Assembly (NCBI GenBank): GCA_016771945.1
Contig: QZLF01000002.1
Location: 372,001 to 436,000, forward strand
Reading direction: 5' to 3'
DNA length: 64,000 nucleotides
Source of the DNA: Candidatus Leucobacter sulfamidivorax
Lineage (GTDB): Bacteria > Actinomycetota > Actinomycetes > Actinomycetales > Microbacteriaceae
In this document: positions 1-8,194 of the stretch, piece after piece
Layout of the letters: the number at the start of each line of letters is the position of its first letter
Numbering within the stretch: position 1 is the stretch's first letter
Notes under the pieces: model-generated
Told to the model about the DNA's origin: nothing
The model's input: only the letters and a program-made list of their open reading frames with translations
The model's database searches: none
Made by a program: the position numbers and the translations under genes

Positions 1-693
1 CTGGGGCTCGAGGGTGCGACCGGGATCCGCTACCTGCTCGATCCTCGCGTCGTGCCGGGCACCGCGTGGGTAACCGGTGCCAACGAACACGAGATGCACG
101 TCGCCCACCTCGTCGTGGGCCGCGATTTCACCGCGGATGGCGTGGCCGACATCGCCACCGTGCGCGATGGCGACCCGGCTCCTGACGGCTCCGGGCCCGT
201 GACGCTCGCGCGCGGCATGGAGATCGGGCACGTCTTTCAGCTGGGCCGCAAGTACGCCGGCGCGCTCGGGCTCAAGGTGCTCGACGAGAACGGCAAGCTC
301 GTCACCGTGACGATGGGCTCGTACGGTATCGGTGTGACGCGCATCCTCGCGATCCTCGCCGAGCTGCATCACGACGACCGCGGGCTGGTCTGGCCCGCCG
401 CTGTGGCCCCCTTCGACGTGCATCTGGTCGCGACCGGCAAGGATCCCGTCGTGTTCGAGATCGCCGAGGAGCTGGCCTCTTCGCTGACCGCCGCCGGAGT
501 CGAGGTGCTCTTCGACGACCGGCCCAAGGTGTCGCCCGGTGTGAAGTTCGGCGATGCGGAACTGCTGGGCGTGCCGCGGGTCGTGGTCGTCGGCCGCGAC
601 GCGGCCGAGGGCTTCGCCGAGGTGTGGGACCGCGCCGCGGGCACGAAGGATCGCGTCGCGATCTCCGAGGTGCCGGCGCTCTTCGACGCGTAG
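1..693 (+). CDS. proS: Prolyl-tRNA synthetase, C-terminal part (5' truncated by window)
   Basis: Charges tRNA-Pro with proline in the cytoplasm. The frame is open from base 1, so only the last 230 residues are present. Visible are the end of the class II catalytic core, with [11 protein letters not shown] and the motif 3 stretch [11 protein letters not shown] near residues 106-116, followed by the anticodon-binding (HGTP) domain starting at about [10 protein letters not shown] and containing the [12 protein letters not shown] segment. This matches the bacterial-type ProRS C-terminus. In many actinobacteria proS lies just upstream of rimP-nusA; here a secretion-like locus separates it from nusA. 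Confidence 0.95.
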   Translation: MGLEGATGIRYLLDPRVVPGTAWVTGANEHEMHVAHLVVGRDFTADGVADIATVRDGDPAPDGSGPVTLARGMEIGHVFQLGRKYAGALGLKVLDENGKLVTVTMGSYGIGVTRILAILAELHHDDRGLVWPAAVAPFDVHLVATGKDPVVFEIAEELASSLTAAGVEVLFDDRPKVSPGVKFGDAELLGVPRVVVVGRDAAEGFAEVWDRAAGTKDRVAISEVPALFDA

Positions 694-952
694 CTCTTCG
701 TCGCGGAACTCTGCGGGGCATCACGTCGGGTCGGATGTCCGTCCCGCCGCGGTTTCATGCGGCCTATTCGCCGTGCACAACCCCGGATCATCCAGGATCC
801 GAATGAGTTGTCTACATTCTCTATATCTATGCCCTATGGATTCATTGAGTCTGTTAGCGTGGTTCTCGCCACCTTGGAGGAGATGGCGTCTATGAAACTG
901 AACATCTTGCGAACTGGGGAGCTCTTCGCATTTCCGTTAGGAGAACCCCAAC
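694..952. other. Intergenic leader ahead of the first T7SS cassette
   Basis: No convincing gene. The second half (about 800-900) is markedly AT-richer than its surroundings, as expected for a promoter region, with TTGTCT at 808-813 and TATATC/TATGGA-like hexamers at 822-840. No pair has good spacing, so no promoter is assigned. A good ribosome-binding site (TAGGAGA, about 938-944) precedes the ATG of the WXG100 gene at 953. Confidence 0.5.
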
Positions 953-1246
953 ATGTCGAACATCAAGGTGTCGTACGGCGAGATCGAGCAGGCAGCGGCG
1001 CAGCTCGGCGTCGGTCGTGAGGAGATCGGTACGAAGCTGCAGAACCTGCAGCAGCAGATCGCGAATCTGGTGGCATCCGGCTTCGTCACGGACCAGGCCT
1101 CGGTGAAGTTCAACAGCGCCTACACCGACTACACCACGAGCGCGAATACCGTGGTGAACAAGCTGAACGAGATCCAGAGCTTCCTCACGCAGACCGCGAA
1201 TACGATGCGCGACATGGACGCGCAGATCGCCGCCCGTATCGGCTGA
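953..1246 (+). CDS. WXG100-family ESAT-6-like protein, cassette 1
   Basis: Small (97 aa) all-helical protein of the ESAT-6/WXG100 superfamily, the usual substrate or structural partner of type VII secretion. Two predicted helices flank a central turn. The turn reads ASGFVTDQAS (residues 41-50), so the canonical Trp-x-Gly is replaced by Ser-Gly-Phe. It ends in MRDMDAQIAARIG, identical in its last part to the paralogue at 4885. I see no C-terminal YxxxD/E signal. Start chosen at the ATG behind TAGGAGA. First gene of the first of two tandem cassettes; the downstream helical gene is probably its partner. Confidence 0.85.
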   Translation: MSNIKVSYGEIEQAAAQLGVGREEIGTKLQNLQQQIANLVASGFVTDQASVKFNSAYTDYTTSANTVVNKLNEIQSFLTQTANTMRDMDAQIAARIG

Positions 1247-1280
1247 CCGGTTCCCTCTGCCTGCCTGAGAGGAGGACCCC

Positions 1281-1610
1281 ATGGCGGAGGATCTTCATCT
1301 TGACGAGCGGCGCCTGGCCTTCGCTCGCTCGGAGCTCATTCGGGCCTGCAATGAGCTGCGAGAAGCGGGCTCCCGCGTGCCCGGGGTTGAGATGCAGAGT
1401 CTGACCGGTATCAGCGGCGAAGTACGAGAGTACCTCGAAGCCGTGAGGATGGCGAGTCGGCTTCTCGCCGAGAGCGCGGGCGCCGCTGGTGAGGTGCTCG
1501 GAAGCGCTATTCAGATGAGCACCGACACCGATCGATCCGTGGCCGCTGCGTTGAACCGGGGCCTCGAAGAGACACAGGTGATGCCCGGGAGCGGACAGGC
1601 GCGGACATGA
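1281..1610 (+). CDS. Small helical T7SS-associated protein, cassette 1
   Basis: A 109-residue protein with no recognised catalytic motif and predicted to be almost entirely helical. It is the positional counterpart of the gene at 5275: both carry SLTGI at residues 40-44 followed by a long helix (xxxVxxYLxxxxxA pattern), so they are paralogues despite low overall identity. By position between a WXG100 gene and a DUF1023 hydrolase gene it probably acts as a WXG100-like heterodimer partner or chaperone; that is inference. A strong GAGAGGAGGA precedes the ATG. The stop overlaps the ATG of the next gene, suggesting translational coupling. Confidence 0.7.
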   Translation: MAEDLHLDERRLAFARSELIRACNELREAGSRVPGVEMQSLTGISGEVREYLEAVRMASRLLAESAGAAGEVLGSAIQMSTDTDRSVAAALNRGLEETQVMPGSGQART

Positions 1611-3664
1611 GCTATGTGCCGTCTTCCGCCGCTGAGGTGCTCGCGCCGAGGGAACTGATCGTCGGAGATTCCGAGGAGCCACTCGTGGTGGTGGGCTATC
1701 TGACCTCGGTATCGAGCAGAGCGGAGGTGTTCGCATCCCGCTTGGGCTCTGCGCATACGCAGTTCGATACCCAACGAGGATTTGCCGTTTCCGCCATCCG
1801 GATGCAACTCGAGAGCGGTCCGTTGCCCGGAACGAAGACCCTTGCCGCGAATGCCTTGTCTTCTCGAGAGCAATTCACTCGATATGCCGAGGCGGTTCGA
1901 GAGCTGAACCACCGGGGAAGTGAAGTCCTTGAACGGGTCGACTCCCATCTCCAGACGATCCGGGTGCAGAAAGCGGAGATCGAGACCATCGCCCACAGGA
2001 TCGGGGCGTGGGCGGAGTACACCTGGAATGAAGGCGCTCCGTCGCAGATGCCCGAGCCCCGTTCTTCCGGAATGATCGAGACGGCAGACCCCTCGGAACG
2101 ACTCTTCGAAGTGGAGCGACTGCGGCAAGCTTACGGTTCGCGCTGGCAGATCGCCTCCCGTCGCTGGGCCGATGCTATCGCCGACATCGACAGCGAAGGC
2201 CGCCGCTGGCTCAGCCTGATCGACCAGCGCCGTGCCGCCGAACGTGCCCTCGTCGTTTCGCTCCATCGAACCGAGATCGGGAGGCTCGCCTTTTCGCCCG
2301 GAGTGCGCACCGAGGGGCTTTCGAGTGCGATCGCGCTGAGCTTCTTCGGAACCCGGCCCGTGGCGGAAGCCGGTCCGCTCGAGCCTCCTACAAGTCATCA
2401 GTTGCTGCTGAAGCTCATCGGTACCAGCGACGGCAGTGATGTCTGGAACAATTCACCCAACTCGATGATGGTCGCCGCGAATTGGGCGAAGCTCTCGGCA
2501 GAGGAACAGAACATCCTGATCGCGCAGGTGCCGTGGGTCATCGGGAACCTCCCCGGCCTGCCGTTCACGCCCCGGGACCTCGCCAATCAGAATCTCGTCG
2601 ATTTCTACGATGCGAACCGGGATCGGCTTGATCCGCGTTCTTTGGCTGCCCTCGATGCGGTGATAGGACTCATGGATCGGGACAAGACCGGCGTACCGCC
2701 GCGTTATATCGTGGCGCTGAACTTGCAGAACGGCGAAGTGCCGATGGTCGCGGTCGGCTATGGAGATCTCGACTCGGCGGACAACCTCACCTGGGAGGTG
2801 CCTGGGATGGAGAGTGACGCTGACAATGCCTTGGAGATCTGGGATCGGGCGAGTCGGAACCTGTATACCGAGCAGAAGCTGTTGGCGGGACTGAACGATC
2901 TCGGCAGCGTAGGCGTCATCGCTTTCCTGAGCTATGACACTCCCGATCTCGCAGACTCGATCGACGTGTGGGGCGGCTTGAAGCCTGGAGCGGATGGTGT
3001 GCTTTCCCCAGATCTTGCTCGGCTGGGGGCAGCTCGCCTCGCCGCAGAGCTCGATGGCACCTGGGCCGCGCGGAACCAGCCGCTCGGGGTGTCGCCGGGG
3101 TATGTGTCGCCGGACTCGCCGCGCATCTCAGTAGTGGCGCACTCCTACGGCACAACGACTGCGGCCGACGCACTGATGCTCGTGCGCTATGAGGTCGACT
3201 CCTTCACCATGCTCGGCTCGGCCGGTCTCGACACCGGCCGGGTCCCCTCGCTCGAGGCGCTCGCGGTGGCCGAACCCTTCGGCCAGAGGCAGCAGATCTA
3301 CGCGAACAGCGCGGAGGGGGACCGGCTGGCAACGCTGGGCATGAAGTACGGTGGCCGCGGCAACCCGAACCCGCAGTATCAGGTCGATGGCCTGGTCAAC
3401 TACGAGGGTGCTGGCTATTTCCACTCCGATGGCTTTGTTACTTCTAACGGTGAGGTGTTCCAGCCGACCGATGGGCACAGCGTCATTGGAGAAAAGAAGG
3501 GGCCGTTCATGTCCGCCCCGAAAGCGGCGCTCTATCTTCTCGGCTTCGAGGCGAGTAAGGGGCGCGGGTACTGGGATGCTGGCACGGAGTCGCTGCGCAA
3601 CATGGCGGCGACTTCGCTGGGCCTGCCGGGAGAAGTGTTGGAGGGTGTGAGCTATGCGAAATGA
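1607..3664 (+). CDS. Large DUF1023 alpha/beta-hydrolase protein, cassette 1
   Basis: 685 residues. The N-terminal ~300 are helix-rich, like the WXG/LXG-type region of T7SS substrates. The C-terminal ~350 match the DUF1023 (Abhydrolase_8) family: VAVGYGDLDSADN and VPGMESDADNAL, then the nucleophile elbow VVAHSYGTTT (Ser513) and a candidate catalytic His in TDGHSVIG (His624). An Asp in SAEGDRLATLG may complete the triad. It has no signal peptide, consistent with a T7SS cargo or a cytoplasmic enzyme. Its substrate is unknown; lipid or ester hydrolysis is a guess from the fold. The gene overlaps the partner gene upstream by 4 bases and the lipoprotein gene downstream by 11. Codon use is less GC-rich than in its paralogue at 5580. 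Confidence 0.8.
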   Translation: MSYVPSSAAEVLAPRELIVGDSEEPLVVVGYLTSVSSRAEVFASRLGSAHTQFDTQRGFAVSAIRMQLESGPLPGTKTLAANALSSREQFTRYAEAVRELNHRGSEVLERVDSHLQTIRVQKAEIETIAHRIGAWAEYTWNEGAPSQMPEPRSSGMIETADPSERLFEVERLRQAYGSRWQIASRRWADAIADIDSEGRRWLSLIDQRRAAERALVVSLHRTEIGRLAFSPGVRTEGLSSAIALSFFGTRPVAEAGPLEPPTSHQLLLKLIGTSDGSDVWNNSPNSMMVAANWAKLSAEEQNILIAQVPWVIGNLPGLPFTPRDLANQNLVDFYDANRDRLDPRSLAALDAVIGLMDRDKTGVPPRYIVALNLQNGEVPMVAVGYGDLDSADNLTWEVPGMESDADNALEIWDRASRNLYTEQKLLAGLNDLGSVGVIAFLSYDTPDLADSIDVWGGLKPGADGVLSPDLARLGAARLAAELDGTWAARNQPLGVSPGYVSPDSPRISVVAHSYGTTTAADALMLVRYEVDSFTMLGSAGLDTGRVPSLEALAVAEPFGQRQQIYANSAEGDRLATLGMKYGGRGNPNPQYQVDGLVNYEGAGYFHSDGFVTSNGEVFQPTDGHSVIGEKKGPFMSAPKAALYLLGFEASKGRGYWDAGTESLRNMAATSLGLPGEVLEGVSYAK

Positions 3665-4256
3665 CCATTTGAGGCATGGTTGGCGAGTAGCGATGGGCGG
3701 TCTGACCGTCCTGCTGCTGATCGGCGTAACGGCATGTGAAAGATTGGCAGAGGTACCGGTGCTGTCGGAAAGAAGTGTGAGATCGGATGCGACGCTGATC
3801 GAACTGCGCGAGTGGGTCTCGGAGGAGATCGACGCGGTGATCGAGGTCACCGGGATCGAATCGGAGTGGAAGGCCCTCGGATCGGATGGCGACATCCGGT
3901 GGCTGGAGAATCGTGAGCGGATCTTCGAAGGGCAAGGACTGTCTGCGTGTTCTTTTCGCTCAGGGGAGGTTGACCCGGCTGCGGTCAGAGTGGATCTCAT
4001 CACCACTCCCTTGGATCAGGATCCGTTCCTGCTGCTCGAGCGGGTGAGGGAGCTCTGGGTCGAACGCGGTTGGAAAGTCGGGAATCTACCGGGATCCGGT
4101 CAGGGACAGAGCCAGATTCTGACGATGCGCGCCGACCGAGAGGACGGGGCGATGGCGACCCTCAGCGCGGGCGATGCGGCAGGGGGCAGAATGCTGGGCT
4201 TGACAGTGATCTCCGCCTGCTCCAACGACCCCTCGGTGGCAAGGAAACCCGAATGA
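3654..4256 (+). CDS. Predicted lipoprotein, cassette 1
   Basis: 200 residues with a signal peptide ending in lipobox VTAC (Cys28), so probably exported and lipid-anchored on the outer face of the membrane. The mature domain matches the paralogue at 7597: both have SDAT..ELREWV..E.DAV.E.TG.E soon after the anchor, and two further conserved Cys contexts (CxxxSGE and SACSxxPS), which may form a disulphide. No named family is recognised. The start lies inside the 3' end of the hydrolase gene, and the same overlap occurs in cassette 2, so the pair is co-produced. Its role (receptor, chaperone or immunity partner of the hydrolase) is unproven. Confidence 0.75.
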   Translation: MRNDHLRHGWRVAMGGLTVLLLIGVTACERLAEVPVLSERSVRSDATLIELREWVSEEIDAVIEVTGIESEWKALGSDGDIRWLENRERIFEGQGLSACSFRSGEVDPAAVRVDLITTPLDQDPFLLLERVRELWVERGWKVGNLPGSGQGQSQILTMRADREDGAMATLSAGDAAGGRMLGLTVISACSNDPSVARKPE

Positions 4257-4750
4257 CCGAAACGCAAGAGCCCCCGCAGAAGCCGAACCCCGCCTTCATC
4301 GGCGCCTCCTGGATCGCGCTGCTCCTCGGCCTGACCGCGTACCTCGTCGGGCTGTGGAACGCGCAGATGCAGCTGAACGAGAAGGGGTACTACTTCACCG
4401 TGCTGATGTTCGGCCTCTTCGCGGCGGTGTCCCTGCAGAAGACCGTGCGCGACCGGGCCGAGGGCTTTCCGGTGACGAACCTCTACTACGGCATCGCCTG
4501 GTTCGCCGTCATACTCGCGCTCGCCCTGCTCGCGATCGGCCTCTGGAACAAGCGCAGCCTGGCTCTCAGCGAGAGGGGTTTCTACGGCATCGCGTTCGCG
4601 ATGGCGCTCTTCGCCTCGGTGGCGGTGCAGAAGAATGTGCGCGATCTCGCACGGTTGCGGGCAGCGGAGCAGGAGGAGGAAGAACCGGCGCATTGGCAGG
4701 ATGGTACAAATGCCTCACCCGGCTCAGGGGTGGCGGGTTCAGAAGGCTGA
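4253..4750 (+). CDS. YiaAB two-helix-domain membrane protein
   Basis: 165 residues with four predicted membrane helices arranged as two repeats. Each repeat has two helices, a Leu-Trp-Asn (LWNAQM and LWNKRS) after the first, and ends in VSLQKTVRD or VAVQKNVRD. That is the YiaA/YiaB two-helix domain. The C-terminal tail is acidic and probably cytoplasmic. The function of the family is unknown. The ATG overlaps the lipoprotein stop (ATGA), so it belongs to the cassette 1 transcript, but no counterpart follows cassette 2. Confidence 0.85.
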   Translation: MTETQEPPQKPNPAFIGASWIALLLGLTAYLVGLWNAQMQLNEKGYYFTVLMFGLFAAVSLQKTVRDRAEGFPVTNLYYGIAWFAVILALALLAIGLWNKRSLALSERGFYGIAFAMALFASVAVQKNVRDLARLRAAEQEEEEPAHWQDGTNASPGSGVAGSEG

Positions 4751-4781
4751 CAGTCGTGCTCCCGAGCGCATTCCGAAACCC

Positions 4782-4787
4782 TATAAC
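4782..4787 (+). promoter_or_regulatory. Possible -10 element for cassette 2
   Basis: TATAAC lies in the AT-richer gap before the second WXG100 gene, the only clear break between the two cassettes. No good -35 is seen at 16-18 bases. The call rests on the -10-like hexamer and its position only. Confidence 0.25.
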
Positions 4788-4884
4788 CTTGAATCGTCAT
4801 CGAGACCGTCGGTGGCGCTCATCGAGAGCCGGACACGTTGCGAGTCGCAGCACTTCGCAATTCGGACTGTAATAGGGAGCCGAC

Positions 4885-5178
4885 ATGGCGAACATCAATG
4901 TCTCCTACGCCGAGATGGAGCAGGCGGCGAGCCTTCTGGGTGTGGGGCGCGACGAGATCACGCAGAAACTGCAGGCGATGCAGACGCAGATCAACAACCT
5001 CGTGGCCTCGGGCTTCGTGACCGATCAGGCCTCCGGCAAGTTCAACAACGCCTACAACGAGTACACCATCAGTGCCAACACGGTCGTGGCGAAGCTCACC
5101 GAGATCCAGAGCTTCCTCACCCAGTCCGCGAACCTGCTGCGCGACATGGACGCGCAGATCGCCGCCCGCATCAGCTAA
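4885..5178 (+). CDS. WXG100-family ESAT-6-like protein, cassette 2
   Basis: 97 residues, clearly paralogous to the protein at 953: same length, same VSY start region, the same central turn ASGFVTDQAS (residues 41-50) lacking the Trp-x-Gly, and the same MDAQIAARI ending. Predicted helical hairpin, probably a T7SS substrate or structural partner. Start chosen at the ATG after AGGGAG (about 4874-4879). It begins cassette 2 and is separated from the next gene by a perfect 15-bp hairpin (5216-5248). Confidence 0.85.
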   Translation: MANINVSYAEMEQAASLLGVGRDEITQKLQAMQTQINNLVASGFVTDQASGKFNNAYNEYTISANTVVAKLTEIQSFLTQSANLLRDMDAQIAARIS

Positions 5179-5215
5179 GCGGTCGGCCTCCGGCCAAGCC
5201 TGAGCAGCAATACAC

Positions 5216-5248
5216 CGTTCGTGCCACGGCTCGGCCGTGGCACGAACG
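5216..5248 (+). terminator. Perfect 15-bp hairpin between WXG100 and partner genes
   Basis: Arms 5216-5230 and 5234-5248 are exactly complementary (CGTTCGTGCCACGGC on the left) around a 3-base loop TCG. No T-run follows, so it is not a standard intrinsic terminator. It may act as a partial terminator, a processing site or a 3'-end stabiliser that lets the WXG100 protein be made in excess of downstream genes. Cassette 1 has no equivalent. Confidence 0.7.
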
Positions 5249-5274
5249 CGCTCGAAACGAGAGAGGGGATCGTC

Positions 5275-5583
5275 ATGGGCGGTGGTATGAACCTGACCGA
5301 CTCCGCTCTGCAAGCGGCCGGGGCGAACTTCGTGCACGCCTCCTCGACGATGACCTCGGACAACGTGAGCCGCCCTGCGGGAGACCTCGCCAGCCTCACC
5401 GGCATCGGACCTTCGGTCACGATGTATCTGAAAGGCCTGAACGTGGCGCGCGCCGCGCTGGCGGACGCCGCGAGAACGGGGAGCGAGTCCGCCGCGGCCC
5501 TCATGTCCGAGAGCTCCGAACTCGACAGCTTCATCTCGGAGACGCTGGGCACGGGTTACGCGGTCGAGGGCGGGCCCGCATGA
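5275..5583 (+). CDS. Small helical T7SS-associated protein, cassette 2
   Basis: 102 residues, predicted helical, no catalytic motif. It shares SLTGI at residues 40-44 and gene position with the cassette 1 protein at 1281. I chose the ATG at 5275 because GAGAGGGGA sits 5 bases upstream; an in-frame GTG at 5221 would start inside the hairpin. The stop overlaps the next ATG (ATGA). Probable partner of the WXG100 protein or targeting factor for the hydrolase; inference from context. Confidence 0.7.
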   Translation: MGGGMNLTDSALQAAGANFVHASSTMTSDNVSRPAGDLASLTGIGPSVTMYLKGLNVARAALADAARTGSESAAALMSESSELDSFISETLGTGYAVEGGPA

Positions 5584-7613
5584 CGACCTGGGTCCCGGGC
5601 TCGTGGTCCGAGATACTCTCGGGCACGCCGATCGCCGGCACCGTCGAGACGATCAACGCGATCGGCGCCTTCGTCTACGACGTGCACCTGGACGCCTGGT
5701 CCTACCAAGGAATGGTGCAGCAGGCCCAGCGCGAGATGGGCAGCCTCACGAGCGACGCGGCGGCCAAGATCGACGCGAAGGTGACCGATTCCCTCGTTCC
5801 CGGATCCACCGCGCTGATGCAGTCCGCCGACGAGGCGAAGCGCGCCTTCGACACCTACGCCTCGGAGGTCGATCGCATCCACCGCGATGCGCGGGCACTG
5901 CGCGACTCGGTCGACGACCGACTCGCCTCGATCCGCACCCAGTCCGCCGAGATCGAGACGATCTCCGAGAGCATCCGGGTCAAGGTGTCGTACGCCTGGG
6001 ACGTGGGGGCGCCGGGGCAGATGCCGGATCCGCGACTCGGCTCCGCCGCCGACGATCTCACGGAGGGACAGCGCACGGCCGCCCTGCAGAACCTCAGGAT
6101 GCTGTACGAGAACCAGTGGTTCCGGGCGGCGATGATCTGGCACGCCGACATCGACGAGGTGGCCAGCGCGAAGACCAAGTGGGCGACCCTCATCGAGGAG
6201 CGGAAGCAGGCCGAGGGTCAGCTCACCCTGTCGCTCGGGGAGACCGCGGTCGGGCAGTTGATCACCCTCGCCGTCGGCAGCGGTCGCTCGCGGAAGAGCA
6301 CTCTCGCGCTCGCCTTCTCCGGAGAGCTCTGGGGCAGCACCGAGGGCGCTCTGCAGTTGAACACCTCGCACCCGCTGTTGAACAAGCTGATCGGCTCGGA
6401 GTCGGGCGAGCACGTCTGGGACGCCCCACCCGACCCCGTCCAGGTCGCGGCCAACTGGGCGAAGCTCACCGAGGAGGAGCGCGAGCGCCTCATCCAGGAG
6501 GTGCCGTGGGTGATCGGCAACCTCCCCGGCCTGCCGTTCGGCGTGCGCGACGAGGCCAACCGCCTGATGCTCCAGTACTACACCGTCCACCGCGATCTGC
6601 TCGGCGTCGACAGCCAGACGGCCCTCGACCAGGTGATGAAGATCGTCTCCGAGGGCGAGCGGACCGCCCCGCCGGTGCAGGTCGTGGCGCTCGACCTCAG
6701 ACGCACCGTGCCGATGGTCGCAGTCGGTTACGGAGACCTCGACGCCGCCGACAATCTCACCTGGCAGGTGCCGGGCATGGAGAGCGACGCGCAGAACGCG
6801 CTGGGGGTCTGGGACGAGGCGAGCCGCAACCTCTACCGCGAGCAGAGCTATCTGAGCGCGCTGAACGGATCGGGCAGCGTCGGGGTCATCTCCTTCCTCA
6901 GCTACGACACCCCGAACCTGGGCGACAGCCTCAACGAGAAGGGCGTGCTCCATCCGACCCAGGCCCAGAACGGCGCCGCGCGCCTCGCGGCGGAGCTCGA
7001 CGGTACCTGGGCCACACGGAACCAGGCCGATCCGGCGACGGGGATCCCCAGCGTCGGCGACCCGCCGCGCATCGCGGTGAACGCGCACTCCTACGGCACC
7101 ACGGTGACGGCGAACGCGCTCACGCAGGTGAAGCACGCGGTCGACTCGTTCACCATGGCGGGTTCCGCAGGCCTCGACACCGAGACGGTGAAGTCGCTCG
7201 ACCATCTCAACGTGGCCGAGACCCGGCCGGGGCAGAAGGCCATCTACGCGAGCCATGCCGATGGAGACGGACTGGCGCCGATCGGACTCGTATTCGGCGA
7301 GCGGGCGAACCCGAACGCGAACCTGGAGTACGCGCACGCCGTGAACTACGAGGGCGCGTACTACTACTCCTCGGACGGGGTCACGACGGCAGGGGGCGAG
7401 TCCTTCGCGCCCACGGACGGCCACAGCGTGATCGGGCAGACGGGAACCCAGTGGTACCACGTCGACCGGCACATCAAGCACGGGCTCGGCTTCGAGTCGG
7501 CCGAGGGCGGAGGCTACTGGGATTCGGGCACCCAGTCGCTCCGCAACCTCGCGGCCACCTCGCTCGGGCTGCAGGACGAAGTCGTCGGAGGGCTGTATGT
7601 CGCGGCCGAATAG
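5580..7613 (+). CDS. Large DUF1023 alpha/beta-hydrolase protein, cassette 2
   Basis: 677 residues, paralogous along its whole length to the protein at 1607. The helical N-terminal half is followed by a DUF1023 hydrolase domain with VAVGYGDLDAADN, the elbow VNAHSYGTTV (Ser504), an Asp in ASHADGDGLAP and a His in TDGHSVIG (His615). The most conserved blocks (VPWVIGNLPGLPF; AARLAAELDGTWA) are common to both copies, whereas the N-terminal halves diverge, as in cargo proteins with variable targeting regions. The start is the ATG overlapping the upstream stop; the reading frame is also open further upstream, but those codons lie over the two preceding genes. GC-rich codon use is like the chromosomal neighbours. 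Confidence 0.82.
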   Translation: MTTWVPGSWSEILSGTPIAGTVETINAIGAFVYDVHLDAWSYQGMVQQAQREMGSLTSDAAAKIDAKVTDSLVPGSTALMQSADEAKRAFDTYASEVDRIHRDARALRDSVDDRLASIRTQSAEIETISESIRVKVSYAWDVGAPGQMPDPRLGSAADDLTEGQRTAALQNLRMLYENQWFRAAMIWHADIDEVASAKTKWATLIEERKQAEGQLTLSLGETAVGQLITLAVGSGRSRKSTLALAFSGELWGSTEGALQLNTSHPLLNKLIGSESGEHVWDAPPDPVQVAANWAKLTEEERERLIQEVPWVIGNLPGLPFGVRDEANRLMLQYYTVHRDLLGVDSQTALDQVMKIVSEGERTAPPVQVVALDLRRTVPMVAVGYGDLDAADNLTWQVPGMESDAQNALGVWDEASRNLYREQSYLSALNGSGSVGVISFLSYDTPNLGDSLNEKGVLHPTQAQNGAARLAAELDGTWATRNQADPATGIPSVGDPPRIAVNAHSYGTTVTANALTQVKHAVDSFTMAGSAGLDTETVKSLDHLNVAETRPGQKAIYASHADGDGLAPIGLVFGERANPNANLEYAHAVNYEGAYYYSSDGVTTAGGESFAPTDGHSVIGQTGTQWYHVDRHIKHGLGFESAEGGGYWDSGTQSLRNLAATSLGLQDEVVGGLYVAAE

Positions 7614-8184
7614 CGCGCCGGCGCGACGCATACGGAGAAGCGCATCTCGTCGAGGGACAGGGGGGATCCTCCTGGCCTCCCTGCTCGCGACGATGATGCT
7701 GACGAGCTGCCAGGGAGTACCAGTGGTGTCTGATCGAGAACCGAAGAGCGACGCGACGGTCGAAGAGCTGCGCGAGTGGGTCGCCGACGAGGTCGATGCG
7801 GTGACCGAGCTCACCGGTCTCGAGGACGGATGGCGCATGCTGCTCGACCTCGAGCTGCGCTGGCCTCGGGATCGCGAGCAGATCTTCGAGCGCTCGCACC
7901 TGCCGCGCTGCACGACGCAGAGCGGCGAGGCGAATCCGGCGGCGGTGCAGATCGACTTGCTCAGCGATCCGCTCGACGGCGATCCCGTGGCGCTCGCCGA
8001 GCAGGTGCGGGATCGATGGGAGACCGCGGGGTGGGAGCTCTCGCAGGTCGGACCCGGCTACTACCGCGCCGATCGCGCCGACGGGGCCTTCATGACCATC
8101 GAGGGAGCAGAGGGAGCGGGCGGCAAGATGCTCTCCCTCCTGGTGCGATCCGCCTGCTCGGGCAACCCCTCCGTGGCCCACTGA
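7597..8184 (+). CDS. Predicted lipoprotein, cassette 2
   Basis: 195 residues. A basic N-terminus and hydrophobic stretch lead to lipobox LTSC (Cys38). The mature part matches the cassette 1 lipoprotein: SDAT-x2-ELREWV, D-AV-x-E-x-TG-x-E, and the two conserved Cys contexts (RCTTQSGE, SACSGNPS). It overlaps the hydrolase gene by 17 bases and lies 10 bases before the ATPase gene. Not assignable to a named family. It may be a surface partner or protective factor for the hydrolase; that is hypothesis. Confidence 0.75.
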   Translation: MSRPNSAPARRIRRSASRRGTGGILLASLLATMMLTSCQGVPVVSDREPKSDATVEELREWVADEVDAVTELTGLEDGWRMLLDLELRWPRDREQIFERSHLPRCTTQSGEANPAAVQIDLLSDPLDGDPVALAEQVRDRWETAGWELSQVGPGYYRADRADGAFMTIEGAEGAGGKMLSLLVRSACSGNPSVAH

Positions 8185-8194
8185 TCGACGAACG

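Noticed and set aside
837-896. 19-codon frame before the first WXG100 gene
   Set aside because: No ribosome-binding site and no conserved pattern.
892-1020. 42-codon frame with GGAGG upstream, overlapping the first WXG100 gene
   Set aside because: Out of frame, Arg-rich end, no counterpart before cassette 2; could only be a leader peptide and nothing supports that.
4635-5579. N-terminal extension of the second DUF1023 frame
   Set aside because: It would cover the WXG100 and partner genes in another frame; the ATG at 5580 overlaps the upstream stop as in cassette 1.
5556-7913. Long minus-strand frame opposite the DUF1023 gene
   Set aside because: Shadow of the plus-strand gene; low-complexity product and no ribosome-binding site.
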